Shown: in pieces, positions 8,580 to 17,135 of the stretch
How positions within the stretch are numbered: position 1 is the stretch's first letter
How the letters are laid out: each line of letters starts with the position of its first letter
From: Cryptosporangium aurantiacum
GTDB taxonomy: Bacteria > Actinomycetota > Actinomycetes > Mycobacteriales > Cryptosporangiaceae
Direction of reading: 5' to 3'
NCBI RefSeq assembly: GCF_900143005.1
Contig: NZ_FRCS01000010.1
Coordinates: 124,001-188,000 of the forward strand
Length of the DNA stretch: 64,000 nt
Translations under genes and position numbers: made by a program
The notes under the pieces: generated by a model
What the model saw: only the letters and a program-made list of their open reading frames with translations
Databases searched by the model: none
What the model was told of the DNA's origin: nothing

Positions 8580-9397
8580 ACCGACACCAGCGCGTCGGAG
8601 CGGTCGGCGAACCGGTCCTTCTCGTCCGGACGCCAGCGGTGCACCAGCGTCAGACCGGGCTCGACCAGCTCGAGGCCGTCGAAGAACCGCTCGACCTCGG
8701 ACTTCGGCCGCACCTGCATGGTGACGCCACGCGCGGCGTACATCTCCTCGACCTTCTTCCACTGCTCGGGCAGGAAGTCGCCGGTGAGGTGCGAGAGCGC
8801 CAGGTAGGAGCCGGACGGCAGCGCGTCGATCAGCTCGCGCACGACCCGGTGCGGCTCGTCCGCGTCGCCGACGAAGTGCGCGATCGCGATGAGCAGCAGG
8901 CCGATCGGCTGGTCGAAGTCGAGCGTGCGCTTCGCGGCCTCGAGGATCTGCTGCGGGTTACGGAAGTCCGCGTCGAGGTAGTCGGTCACGCCTTCCGGGG
9001 CGCTGGCCAGCAGCGCCCGCGCGTGGGTGAGCACGATCGGGTCGTTGTCGGTGTAGACCACGCGGACGGCCGGGTCGATCGCCTGCGCGACCTCGTGCAC
9101 GTTCGGGCTGGTCGGTAACCCGGTGCCGATGTCGAGGAACTGCCGGATGCCCAGTTCCGCGGTCAGGTGCGTGACGGTCCGCCGGAGCCAGTCGCGGTTG
9201 GCGCCGGGGGCGACGTCGCTCGCGGGGTTCTCGCGCCGGCCGTTCTCCGCGACGGCGCGGTCGGCCGGGAAGTTGTCCTTCCCACCGAGGAGATAGTCGT
9301 AGACCCGCGCCGGGTGCGGTAGGTCCGTGCGGAGGTCGACCGGGTCCCGATCGACGGCCTCGGCGGCGGCAGCAGTCATCCAGTCGGCGTCGGCCAC
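8552..9397 (-). CDS. SAM-dependent methyltransferase (PF04672 / DUF574 family)
   Basis: 281 residues from a GTG at 9397 with GGAAGTGGGG upstream; an ATG at 9379 is an alternative. The conserved N-terminal block PHPARVYDYLLGGKDNFPADR is diagnostic of this actinobacterial family. The SAM site is FLDIGTGLPTSPNVHEVAQ, and the second acidic strand is VVYTDNDPIVLTHARALL. FDQPIGLLLIAIAHFVGD follows as motif IV. Members are numerous in actinomycete genomes and mostly have no assigned substrate. It overlaps the serine-hydrolase gene tail-to-tail by 28 bases. A second member lies at 26657-27463. Confidence 0.9.
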   Translation of the reverse strand: MADADWMTAAAAEAVDRDPVDLRTDLPHPARVYDYLLGGKDNFPADRAVAENGRRENPASDVAPGANRDWLRRTVTHLTAELGIRQFLDIGTGLPTSPNVHEVAQAIDPAVRVVYTDNDPIVLTHARALLASAPEGVTDYLDADFRNPQQILEAAKRTLDFDQPIGLLLIAIAHFVGDADEPHRVVRELIDALPSGSYLALSHLTGDFLPEQWKKVEEMYAARGVTMQVRPKSEVERFFDGLELVEPGLTLVHRWRPDEKDRFADRSDALVSVYGAVARKP

Positions 9398-9516
9398 GGT
9401 GTCGTCCCCACTTCCCACACTTCCCGGTGGTCTCGGCGCCGATCCTAAACCTCGGGTTCCACTCGGGACGGACCGATGTGTTTGTTCTGTCGGTGTGCCG
9501 GGGCAGGATGGCCGAC

Positions 9517-10248
9517 ATGACGGGAATTGGACGCTTGGAAATGGTCGCAATCGACGCGCCGGACCACGCGAAGCTCGCGTCGTTCTACGCCGACCTCACC
9601 GGATGGCCGATCATCCGTAGCGAACCGGACTGGATCGTCACGCGCACGCCCGAGGGCAAGGACGTCGCGTTCCAGCTCGCACCCGATCACGTCCCACCGC
9701 AGTGGCCGGGCCAGGAACGCCCGCAACAGTTCCATCTGGACCTACTCGTCGACGGGTACCAGGAGGCTGCCGAGCGCGCGGTGTCGCTGGGGGCGACCCG
9801 GCTGGGTGAGGGGGCCACATGGGTGACGCTGGCCGACCCGGCGGGCCACCCGTTCGACCTCTGCCAGCGGGACGGCGTCGGGCCGGCGATGGAGCTGTTC
9901 GCGGTGACGATCGACGCTCCGGATGCCCCCGGGCTCGCTCGCTTCTACGCCGCGCTGACCGGCACCGAGATCACCTACGAGGGGCCGGAGGGCGTGATGA
10001 TCTCCGGTACCGGTTATCGCGATGTTCCAGCGAACGTGTTGTTCCAGCAGGTCAGCGACTACACGCCGCCGCAGTGGCCGGATCCGGCGCATCCGCAGCA
10101 GGCGCACTGGGACATCCTCGTCGACGATCTGGACGAGGGCGAGGAGAAGGTGCTCGCGTTGGGTGCGCGGCGGCTGGAAGGTGCCCCCGAGGGGTTCCGC
10201 GTCTTCGCCGACCCGGCGGGCCACCCGTTCTGCCTGACGGTGGCGTGA
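9517..10248 (+). CDS. VOC family protein with two tandem domains
   Basis: 243 residues. The ATG at 9517 is preferred because GGGGCAGG lies 9 bases upstream; an ATG at 9508 would be too close to it. There are two homologous halves of about 115 residues. Each begins VAIDAPDHAKLASFYADLTGW or VTIDAPDAPGLARFYAALTG and each ends in a DPAGHPFxLC/T motif (DPAGHPFDLCQ, DPAGHPFCLTV). This internal duplication is the double-VOC architecture of bleomycin-resistance/extradiol-dioxygenase-like proteins. The substrate is not known. The stop overlaps the start of the DinB gene as GTGA, so the two are cotranslated. Confidence 0.88.
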   Translation: MTGIGRLEMVAIDAPDHAKLASFYADLTGWPIIRSEPDWIVTRTPEGKDVAFQLAPDHVPPQWPGQERPQQFHLDLLVDGYQEAAERAVSLGATRLGEGATWVTLADPAGHPFDLCQRDGVGPAMELFAVTIDAPDAPGLARFYAALTGTEITYEGPEGVMISGTGYRDVPANVLFQQVSDYTPPQWPDPAHPQQAHWDILVDDLDEGEEKVLALGARRLEGAPEGFRVFADPAGHPFCLTVA

Positions 10249-10787
10249 CCGCGGTGCCACATCCGGAACCGCCGGTCGCGGGCAGCGAGGTCGACACGTT
10301 GCTCGGCTCGCTCGACCGGCAGCGCGCCACGCTCGCGTGGAAGTGCGGCGACCTCGACGCGGACGGTATGAACGCGACGGTCGGCGCCTCCACGGTCACG
10401 CTCGGCGGGTTGCTGAAGCACCTCGCGCTGGTCGAGGACATGTACTTCACCGTGCGGCTGCGGGGTGACGACTACCCGTCGGTCTGGGAGAAGTACGACG
10501 GTGAGGGCTGGGAGTGGCGGTCGGCCGCCGACGACTCGCCCGAGCAGCTCAGGGCGCTGTGGGGGGATGCGGTGGCGCGATCGCGGGCGGCGATCGCGGC
10601 GGCACTGGAGGGCGGTGACGTCGGTCAGCTGGTCAAGTGGCAGTCCGACACCGGCGTCCGGCCCAGCCTGCGGCGGGTCCTGATCGACCTGATCGAGGAG
10701 TACGCGCGGCACGTCGGCCACGCCGACCTGATTCGCGAGTCCGTCGACGGCCTCGTCGGCGAGGACCCACCGAGCGACGACTCGTGA
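10245..10787 (+). CDS. DinB family protein (DUF664-type)
   Basis: 180 residues, starting at a GTG that overlaps the preceding TGA. It has the four-helix DinB/YfiT fold. The first metal-ligand helix is VTLGGLLKHLALVEDMYF, and the last helix reads LIEEYARHVGHADLIRE, giving the HxxxH pair. The family includes mycothiol- and bacillithiol-dependent transferases and detoxification enzymes. Coupling to a tandem VOC protein suggests a shared detoxification or antibiotic-tolerance role, but that is inference. Confidence 0.87.
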   Translation: MTAVPHPEPPVAGSEVDTLLGSLDRQRATLAWKCGDLDADGMNATVGASTVTLGGLLKHLALVEDMYFTVRLRGDDYPSVWEKYDGEGWEWRSAADDSPEQLRALWGDAVARSRAAIAAALEGGDVGQLVKWQSDTGVRPSLRRVLIDLIEEYARHVGHADLIRESVDGLVGEDPPSDDS

Positions 10788-10791
10788 GTGG

Positions 10792-11139
10792 TCACGGGGT
10801 GACCAGGGTGCCTGCGACGGCGGTTCGGCCGTCGGGGGCGCCCACGAACTCCACGGTGACACCCGCGCGGACGCGTTCTCCGACGACGCCCGCGATCGCG
10901 TCGGAGACACCGGCGGCCAACCTGCCGAGGAGGTCCGCGGCGTCGGGGCGGCTGAACACACCGTCGCGGATACCGAACGCCACCCGGGGTGCCGGGGCCT
11001 CGACGGGCTTACCACCGAGGCCCCAGCGTCCGGCCGGGAAGCCGAGGAGCTGGACGACCGCGATCTCGCGGGCCCAGTCGCCGTAGACCGCGACGACATC
11101 GCGGCGGACGTCCGGCCGGCGATCACCGAGTGGCTGCAT
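10792..11139 (-). CDS. Hypothetical protein, possibly tautomerase-like
   Basis: 115 residues and GC3-rich, so probably real. The start is uncertain: the ATG at 11139 has no obvious ribosome site. It is not confidently recognised. RWGLGGKPVE near residue 40 resembles the C-terminal WGxGG motif of 4-oxalocrotonate tautomerases. It is followed by a second strand-helix-strand unit (RVAFGIRDG, then DLLGRLAAGVSDAI and GVTVEFVGAP). This could be two abutted tautomerase-like halves, but the catalytic N-terminal proline is not visible. It is convergent with the DinB gene, with only 4 bases between them. Confidence 0.5.
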   Translation of the reverse strand: MQPLGDRRPDVRRDVVAVYGDWAREIAVVQLLGFPAGRWGLGGKPVEAPAPRVAFGIRDGVFSRPDAADLLGRLAAGVSDAIAGVVGERVRAGVTVEFVGAPDGRTAVAGTLVTP

Positions 11140-11186
11140 CCCGGTGCCCAGGCCTGGCGCACGGCGCCGACCGGAACTGAGGCAGG

Positions 11187-11666
11187 TCAGAGCCAGAAGT
11201 TGTCGTGCTCGAGGTAGAACGCGGCCTTCTCCTCCTCGCTCTTGTCCGCGATCGTGAGCAGCCCCTCGAAGTACCCCTCGCGCGGTGCGCCCGGCGAGAA
11301 GTGCAGCAACATCGACGCCGGCTCTCCGGATTCGTTGCGGAACCCGTGCACACCGCCGATCGGCACGTGGACGAAATCGCCCGGCCGCGTGTCGATCCAG
11401 CGGCGTCCGTCGTAGATCCGCACGCTGCCGGACAGGATGTAGAACGACTCCGAGATCGTCCGGTGGAAGTGCGGTCCAGGCCCGCTGGGTTCCGGCCCCA
11501 TCTCCCAGCGGTACAACCCGAACAGCCCGCCCGTGGACTCGTGTGTCGCCAGGTAGTGGGCGGTGTTGCCGTTCGCGTAGGTCAGCTCGGGTTTCGCATC
11601 GGGGGTTCGGTACGTGGCCGTCAGTTCTCCGGTGTCACCGTGGTAGCTGGGCGGCGGGTAGCTCAT
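11187..11666 (-). CDS. Cupin domain protein
   Basis: 159 residues from an ATG at 11666 with GTCGGAGGCC directly upstream. Cupin motif 1 is PHFHRTISESFYILSG (metal ligands His, His, Glu) and motif 2 is GDFVHVPIGGVHGFRN. A single beta-barrel of this size is typical of quercetinase- or anti-sigma ChrR-like cupins and small metal-dependent dioxygenases; the function is not readable. It is divergent from the WD40 gene with 76 bases between starts. Confidence 0.88.
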   Translation of the reverse strand: MSYPPPSYHGDTGELTATYRTPDAKPELTYANGNTAHYLATHESTGGLFGLYRWEMGPEPSGPGPHFHRTISESFYILSGSVRIYDGRRWIDTRPGDFVHVPIGGVHGFRNESGEPASMLLHFSPGAPREGYFEGLLTIADKSEEEKAAFYLEHDNFWL

Positions 11667-11742
11667 GGCCTCCGACCTTTGCACCTTCCCGCCGGGAATT
11701 CAGCCGATTTCGGCGGCGCCACCCGAGTCCTACAGTCAGGGA

Positions 11743-12645
11743 ATGACCAGTTCCGGTCCCACCGTCTGGTCGATCGCGCACGGCGAGTGGCTGCGGGGCG
11801 TCGCGATCGCCCCGGATGGGCGCTGGCTGGTGACGGTCGGCGACGACTGCGTCATCCACGTCCGGGACGCGACGTCCGGCCGGTCGCGCCTGCGGCTGGA
11901 AGGGCACGCGGACTGCGTCACGGCGGTGGCCGTCGCGGCCGACGGCGGCTGGTTCGCCACCGCGGGTGGTGACTGGACCGTCCGCCTCTGGTCCGCCTCC
12001 GGTCCGCACCGCGCGACGCTCGAAGGCCACACGGGCTGGGTGAGCGCGGTCGCGATCGCCCCGGACGGGTCCTGGCTCGCCACCGGGGCACACGACGGCA
12101 CGGTTCGGATCTGGGAGACCGACACCGGCCTCCAGCGCTTACTGCTGCACGGCCACACCGACTGCGTCACCGGGGTGGCGATCGCGGGTGACTGGCTCGC
12201 GTCCGGCGGGCGGGACGGCACGATTCGCACCTGGGACGCCACCACGGGCGAGTTGCTCCGCACCATCCACGCGCATCCGCCCGGCGCGACCGCGGTGGCC
12301 GTCGCTCCGGCCGGCGATCTGCTCGCGTCGGCGGGCCAGGACGAGACCGTCCGGCTGTGGGAGACCGGCACCGGCCGACCCGCCGGCTGCCTCCGCGGCC
12401 ACGCGCACCTGGTCAGCGCCGTGGCGTTCGCTGCCGACGGCAGCTGGCTCGCCTCCGCCAGCCACGACCGGACCGTACGCACCTGGACGCCGGACGGGCG
12501 GCCGCTCGCCGCGCTCGCCGGGCACCACGACGTCGTCAGCGATCTTGCGGTGGCCGCGGACGGGCGGTGGCTGGTCAGCGTCGGCTACGACGGCACCACC
12601 CGCCGGTGGGACGCGGACACCGGAGCTTGTGTCGCAGTGTTCTGA
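11743..12645 (+). CDS. Seven-bladed WD40 repeat protein
   Basis: 300 residues consisting of seven consecutive WD40 repeats and nothing else. The blade ends read VTVGDDCVIHVRD, ATAGGDWTVRLWS, ATGAHDGTVRIWE, ASGGRDGTIRTWD, ASAGQDETVRLWE, ASASHDRTVRTWT and VSVGYDGTTRRWD. GH dipeptides sit between strands. The repeats are very alike, as in recently amplified bacterial WD40 arrays. Most actinobacterial WD40 repeats sit behind a kinase or NACHT domain; here the propeller stands alone and should act as a protein-interaction scaffold. The start follows TACAGT by six bases, so the transcript looks leaderless. Confidence 0.9.
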   Translation: MTSSGPTVWSIAHGEWLRGVAIAPDGRWLVTVGDDCVIHVRDATSGRSRLRLEGHADCVTAVAVAADGGWFATAGGDWTVRLWSASGPHRATLEGHTGWVSAVAIAPDGSWLATGAHDGTVRIWETDTGLQRLLLHGHTDCVTGVAIAGDWLASGGRDGTIRTWDATTGELLRTIHAHPPGATAVAVAPAGDLLASAGQDETVRLWETGTGRPAGCLRGHAHLVSAVAFAADGSWLASASHDRTVRTWTPDGRPLAALAGHHDVVSDLAVAADGRWLVSVGYDGTTRRWDADTGACVAVF

Positions 12646-12724
12646 GCGTGTCTTCCTCGTTGCCGAACTGGAACGGTTGGCCTGAAACGGTTCAGTGTCC
12701 CGACCGGGGAAGTACGGTCACCGC

Positions 12725-15466
12725 GTGGAACTGTGGGGGCGGGAGGCCGAACTGGCCAGGCTCGACGACGTCCTGACCTCGCTGGCCGACGGGCTCAGCC
12801 GAGTCCTGGTACTGCGCGGCGAGGCGGGCATCGGCAAGACCGCGCTGCTCGACCACGCCGCTGCGGCGTCCGACGACTCCACGACCGTCGTCCGCGTGGC
12901 CGGCGTCGAGTCGGAGGCCGACTTCCCGTGGGCGGCCCTGCACCGGATGTTGATCCCCCACCTCGACCGGCGGCTCCGCCTGCCGACGGCTCAGCGTGAC
13001 GCGCTGGCGGTCGCCTGCGGGCTGGCCGACGGGCCGGCCGCCGACCGCTACCTGGTCAGCCTCGCGACGCTCGGGCTGCTCGCCGAGGTCGCCGCCGCCG
13101 GTCCGGTGCTCTGCTGCGTCGACGATGCGCAGTGGCTGGACGCCGACTCGATGACCGCGCTCGCGTTCGTCGCCCGCCGGGTGCACGCCGAGGGCCTCGG
13201 GATCGTGTTCACCGTGCGCACCGGGACGCCGTTCACGGCGCTGGACGGGCTGCCCACCCTCGATCTGGAGGGGCTCGGTACGGCCGCGGCCGGGCAGCTC
13301 CTCCGGTCGGTGGTGCCGGGTGCGCTGGACCCGCGGGTGGCCGACCAGATCGTCCGGGCCACCGGCGGCAACCCGCTCGCGCTCACCGACCTCGGCCAGG
13401 AACTGACCGCCGACCAGTTCCGTGGCGGCAGACAGCTGCCCGAGCCGTTACCGGTCGGACCGCGCCTGGAAGCGCACTACCGCACGCAGATCGACGCGCT
13501 GCCGACCGATACCCAGAGCTGGCTGCTGTTGGCCGCGGCCGAGCCCAGCGGCCACTACGGCCGGATCGCCGACGCCGCAGCCGCGCTCGGCCTGGTCCCG
13601 GGGGCAGCCGAAGCGGCGGAGGCGTCGCGGTTGGTGTCGATCACGACCGAGGTCCGGTTCCGGCATCCGCTGGTGCGATCGGCGATCTACGGTGGTGCGA
13701 TTCCGGGTGATCGGCGCGCCGCGCACCGGGCGCTGGCCTCGGCGACGACCGGATCGTCCGACGTGGATCGGCGGGCGTGGCACCTCGCCGCGGCCACTCT
13801 CGGGCCGGACGCGGCCGTCGCGGACCAACTCGAACACTGCGCCGAGCGAGCCGCCGCCCGCGGAGGGTACGCCGCACGGGTCAGCTTCCTGGCCCGCGCC
13901 GCCGAGCTCACCGCCGACGACCGGGAGCGCGCCCGCCGCGCGGTGATGGCCGCCCAGGCCGCGGTGACCAGCGGTGCACCGCTCCAGGCCCGGGCGCTGC
14001 TCGACGCACTGGCCCCGGCCTGGCTCGACGACGTCGACCGCGGCCGCGCGCTGATCGCCAGGGCCTACGCGGGAATCACGCTGGGCGACGGGTCGGTGGC
14101 CGACGCCTCGGCGATCTGCCTGGCGGCGGCCGAGGCGTTCGGGGACGCCGAGCCCGACCTCACCCGGCTCGCGCTGTTCCGGGCCGTGCAGTGGGCGATC
14201 AACGCGGAGCACCTGATTCGGGGGACGACACCCGCCGACGTGGCCGCGGCCGTTCTCGCGCACCCCTACTCCGAGCCGCTGACCAAACCGCGCGACCTTC
14301 TCGCGGTCGGGTTCGCCACGCTCGCCGTGCACGGTTACGCGCGGGGCGCTCCGATCCTGCAGCGCGGTGTCGCCGCGCTGCTCGCACCGGGGATCCCCGA
14401 CGAGGAGCTGCTGGAAGCGTGGGTCGTCGCGACGACCGCGTGCACGATCCGGCGGGACTACGCCTCGGCGCACGCCGTCCTGCGCCGCGCCATCGACATC
14501 GCGCGCCGCACCGGTGCGCTCTGGGAACTCGACTCCGCGCTGTTCACCCACTCGATGGCGCACACCGAGCTCGGACGGCTCACGGTCGCCGAGCAACTCG
14601 TCGCCGACGGGTGCCAGATCCGCTCCGCGCTCGGTGCGACCGCGGAGCAGTGGGACATGTACCAGCATCCGGAGCTGCTGGCCTGGCGGGCGACCGCAGA
14701 GCACCTGAGCGTGAGGGTGCGCGGTGTCGGTCAGGCCTCGGTGCCGCTCGGGCACGGGTCGGTGGTGCGGATCGCGGAGTACGCCGAAGCGATCCTGGCG
14801 CTCGGCACCGGACACCCGGCGGAGGCCCGCGCGCTGTTGCGGCATCTGATCGACGACGACGTGTTCTGCGTCCACACCCGCGTGCTGCCGGACCTGATCG
14901 AGGCGTCGGTCCGGTCGGGGGACCGCGAGCTGGCCGAGCGCGCGCTCGAGATGCTGCGCTCCCGCGCGGACGTCGCCGCGACACCCTGGATCCACGGCCT
15001 GCTGCTCCGTTCGCGGGCGTTGCTCGCGGACGGCGGCGGCGCCGAGGAGCTCTACCGTGGCGCGGTCGAGCGGCTCGCGGAGACCGAGGCGCGGCTCGAC
15101 GTCGCCAGGGCCCGCCTGCTTTACGGGGAGTGGCTGCGGCGGGAGAAGCGTCGCCGCGACGCCCGTGACCAACTGCGGACCGCGCTGGAGCTGCTGGAAG
15201 AGATCGGCGCCGGCGCGTTCGCCGAGCGCGCCCGCCGGGAGTTGGCCGCGACCGGCGAGACCGCGCAGCGCGGACCGGAGCCTGCCCGGTCGGCGCTCAC
15301 CCCGCAGGAGGCGACGATCGCCGCACTCGCCCGCGACGGTGCCACGAACGCCGAGATCGCGGCCCAGCTGTTCCTGAGTGCGAGCACGGTCGACTACCAC
15401 CTCCGTAAGGTCTTCCGGAAGCTCGGTGTGACGTCCCGCCGCAGGCTGCGCCAGGTCTATCGGTAG
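12725..15466 (+). CDS. LAL-type LuxR family regulator with AAA/NTPase domain
   Basis: 913 residues. The GTG at 12725 is supported by TACGGT ending six bases upstream (leaderless) and by the family N-terminus ELWGREAELARL. Walker A is GEAGIGKTALL near residue 30 and Walker B is VLCCVDDAQWLD. Then follow a TPR-like helical sensor region of roughly 500 residues and a C-terminal LuxR/NarL HTH (LTPQEATIAALARDG, NAEIAAQLFLSASTVDYHL). LAL proteins are ATP-driven transcription activators of catabolic or secondary-metabolite genes. The hydrolase gene 60 bases downstream is the nearest candidate target. Confidence 0.92.
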   Translation: MELWGREAELARLDDVLTSLADGLSRVLVLRGEAGIGKTALLDHAAAASDDSTTVVRVAGVESEADFPWAALHRMLIPHLDRRLRLPTAQRDALAVACGLADGPAADRYLVSLATLGLLAEVAAAGPVLCCVDDAQWLDADSMTALAFVARRVHAEGLGIVFTVRTGTPFTALDGLPTLDLEGLGTAAAGQLLRSVVPGALDPRVADQIVRATGGNPLALTDLGQELTADQFRGGRQLPEPLPVGPRLEAHYRTQIDALPTDTQSWLLLAAAEPSGHYGRIADAAAALGLVPGAAEAAEASRLVSITTEVRFRHPLVRSAIYGGAIPGDRRAAHRALASATTGSSDVDRRAWHLAAATLGPDAAVADQLEHCAERAAARGGYAARVSFLARAAELTADDRERARRAVMAAQAAVTSGAPLQARALLDALAPAWLDDVDRGRALIARAYAGITLGDGSVADASAICLAAAEAFGDAEPDLTRLALFRAVQWAINAEHLIRGTTPADVAAAVLAHPYSEPLTKPRDLLAVGFATLAVHGYARGAPILQRGVAALLAPGIPDEELLEAWVVATTACTIRRDYASAHAVLRRAIDIARRTGALWELDSALFTHSMAHTELGRLTVAEQLVADGCQIRSALGATAEQWDMYQHPELLAWRATAEHLSVRVRGVGQASVPLGHGSVVRIAEYAEAILALGTGHPAEARALLRHLIDDDVFCVHTRVLPDLIEASVRSGDRELAERALEMLRSRADVAATPWIHGLLLRSRALLADGGGAEELYRGAVERLAETEARLDVARARLLYGEWLRREKRRRDARDQLRTALELLEEIGAGAFAERARRELAATGETAQRGPEPARSALTPQEATIAALARDGATNAEIAAQLFLSASTVDYHLRKVFRKLGVTSRRRLRQVYR

Positions 15467-15526
15467 CCAAGGACTACGCGTTCCACGGGATACGAGCGAC
15501 GACGCCGGGCAACGAGCATCGGCGTC

Positions 15527-16330
15527 ATGTCCTCTACTGAGACGATCGTCCTAATCCACGGCCTCTGGATGACCCCCCGTTCCTGGGAAGGCTGGGTCGA
15601 CTACTACGGCGCCAAGGGTTACCGCGTCCTCACCCCGGCGTACCCGGGCTTCGAGATCGAGGTCGAGGCGCTCCGCGAGAAGCCGGAGATCATCGCCGAG
15701 CTCACCGTGCCGGAGACCGTCGATCACCTGGCCGGCGTGATCGAGGGCCTCGACGCCCCGCCGATTCTGATCGGGCACTCCTTTGGCGGGACGCTGACCC
15801 AGCTGCTGCTGGCCCGCGGGCTCGGTAGCGCCGGCGTGGTGATCGACTCGGCGCCGACCGAGGGCGTCCACGTCACGCCGCTCTCGCAGGTCAAGTCGCT
15901 GTTCCCGGCGCTGAAGAACCCGGCCACCTTCCACCGCGCGGTGGGCTTCACGCCGGAGGAGTTCCACTACGCGTTCGCGAACACGCTGCCCCGCGAGGAG
16001 TCCGACAAGGCCTGGGAGCGGTACGCGATCCCGGCACCGGGCAACTGGATCTGGGCGTACGGGCTGATCGCCAACCTCAAGCCCGGCCACCAGGAGACCT
16101 GGGTCGACTACTCCAACGACGACCGGGCGCCGCTGCTGTTCATCGGCGGCGGATCCGACCACATCATGCCGCCGTCGGTGAACAAGTCGAACGCGAAGCA
16201 CTACGCGAAGTCGTCGGCGCTCACCGAGTACTACGAGTTCCCCGGCCGGTCGCACTGGACGTGCGCCGAGCCCGGCTGGGAAGCGGTCGCCGACTACGCG
16301 CTGAACTGGGCACTGCAGCACCGTCGTTAG
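15527..16330 (+). CDS. Alpha/beta hydrolase
   Basis: 267 residues. The oxyanion motif is VLIHGLWM near the N-terminus and the nucleophile elbow is IGHSFGGTLTQ. The acid is likely in the FIGGGSDHIMPP strand, and the catalytic His in GRSHWTCAEPGW near the end. It is a single-domain esterase/lipase-like enzyme without a signal peptide, so probably cytosolic; the substrate is unknown. It follows the LAL regulator on the same strand and its stop overlaps the convergent DeoR gene by four bases. Confidence 0.9.
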   Translation: MSSTETIVLIHGLWMTPRSWEGWVDYYGAKGYRVLTPAYPGFEIEVEALREKPEIIAELTVPETVDHLAGVIEGLDAPPILIGHSFGGTLTQLLLARGLGSAGVVIDSAPTEGVHVTPLSQVKSLFPALKNPATFHRAVGFTPEEFHYAFANTLPREESDKAWERYAIPAPGNWIWAYGLIANLKPGHQETWVDYSNDDRAPLLFIGGGSDHIMPPSVNKSNAKHYAKSSALTEYYEFPGRSHWTCAEPGWEAVADYALNWALQHRR

Positions 16331-17088
16331 CCGCTCGCCGTGATCACCGGGACTCCGGTCGCGGTGAGGTCACGGAGAGCTGGGTGGTCGGCGGCGACAT
16401 CGGTGACGACGCCGGCCACATCGGTCAACGCGAGCACGGCGAACCGCGACGCGGCGCCGATCTTCTCCGCGCTGGCCAGCACGTAGGTGTCCGCCGATCG
16501 GCGGGACAGCGCTCGCTTCATCGCCGCCTCGTCGGCGTCGCCGGTGGTCAGCCCGGCGGTGGCGTGCACACCGGTGACGCCCATCAGGAACACGTCCGCG
16601 TTGACGCCGGCCGCCGCCTCGACCGCGGCCGCTCCGCACGCCACCGCCGAGTGCTTGAAGATCCGTCCACCGATGACGTGGATCTCGACCGCCGGGTGGT
16701 CCACCAGCGCGGCCGCGACCGTGGGGCTGTGAGTGACGATCGTCGCCTGCAGGTCCGGCGGCAGTGCTCTGGCAACGGCGAGTGCGGTGGTGCCGCCGTC
16801 GAGGATCGCGGTGCTGCCCGGCGTGATCAGTTGCGCGGCCCTGGCAGCGACCCGCTGCTTGCTGTCCGGCTGCACGTTTGTGCGCGTTTGCAGATCCGCA
16901 ATCGCCGGGGAGACCGGCAGCGCCCCGCCGTACACCCGCTGGCACAAACCGGCGGCGGCCAGCTCTCGAAGGTCGCGCCGGATGCTGTCCTCGGAAATCC
17001 CCAGTTCAGTGGCGATGTCCTTGGCCACTACACGACCTTCGATGCGCAATCGACCGAGTAGGAGTTCCTGCCTCTGAGCGGCGAGCAT
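16327..17088 (-). CDS. DeoR/GlpR family transcriptional regulator
   Basis: 253 residues from the ATG at 17088, which has GAAGGAC upstream; an in-frame upstream ATG adds 8 unlikely residues. The N-terminal DeoR winged helix is RQELLLGRLRIEGRVVAKDI, with SEDSIRRDLRELAAAG and the YGGALP signature. The C-terminal sugar-phosphate sensor (DeoRC) has AILDGGTTALAVARAL and TIVTHS, then VIGGRIFKHS and VFLMGVTGVH. It should repress or activate the divergent 17136 gene through the 18-bp dyad at 17106-17123 in response to a phosphorylated sugar or nucleoside. Confidence 0.92.
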   Translation of the reverse strand: MLAAQRQELLLGRLRIEGRVVAKDIATELGISEDSIRRDLRELAAAGLCQRVYGGALPVSPAIADLQTRTNVQPDSKQRVAARAAQLITPGSTAILDGGTTALAVARALPPDLQATIVTHSPTVAAALVDHPAVEIHVIGGRIFKHSAVACGAAAVEAAAGVNADVFLMGVTGVHATAGLTTGDADEAAMKRALSRRSADTYVLASAEKIGAASRFAVLALTDVAGVVTDVAADHPALRDLTATGVPVITASG

Positions 17089-17100
17089 GCATAGTCCTTC

Positions 17101-17129
17101 TTGTTCGTGCACGATCTTGCACGTAGTCT
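17101..17129 (+). promoter_or_regulatory. Promoter of the deoxyribosyltransferase-like gene with embedded DeoR operator
   Basis: TTGTTC (17101-17106) and TAGTCT (17124-17129) are separated by 17 bases, with the ATG six bases after the -10 box, giving a leaderless transcript. The spacer is filled by a perfect inverted repeat: CGTGCA at 17106-17111, six bases, then TGCACG at 17118-17123. A bound dimer would occlude RNA polymerase. The repeat also lies 18-35 bases upstream of the deoR-like start, so autoregulation is likely. The binding itself is inferred. Confidence 0.7.
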
Positions 17130-17135
17130 ACGCCC

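Noticed and set aside
13448-15400. A 650-codon open frame antisense to the first LAL regulator
   Set aside because: The plus strand has clear Walker and LuxR HTH motifs; the antisense product has shadow-type composition and no motif.
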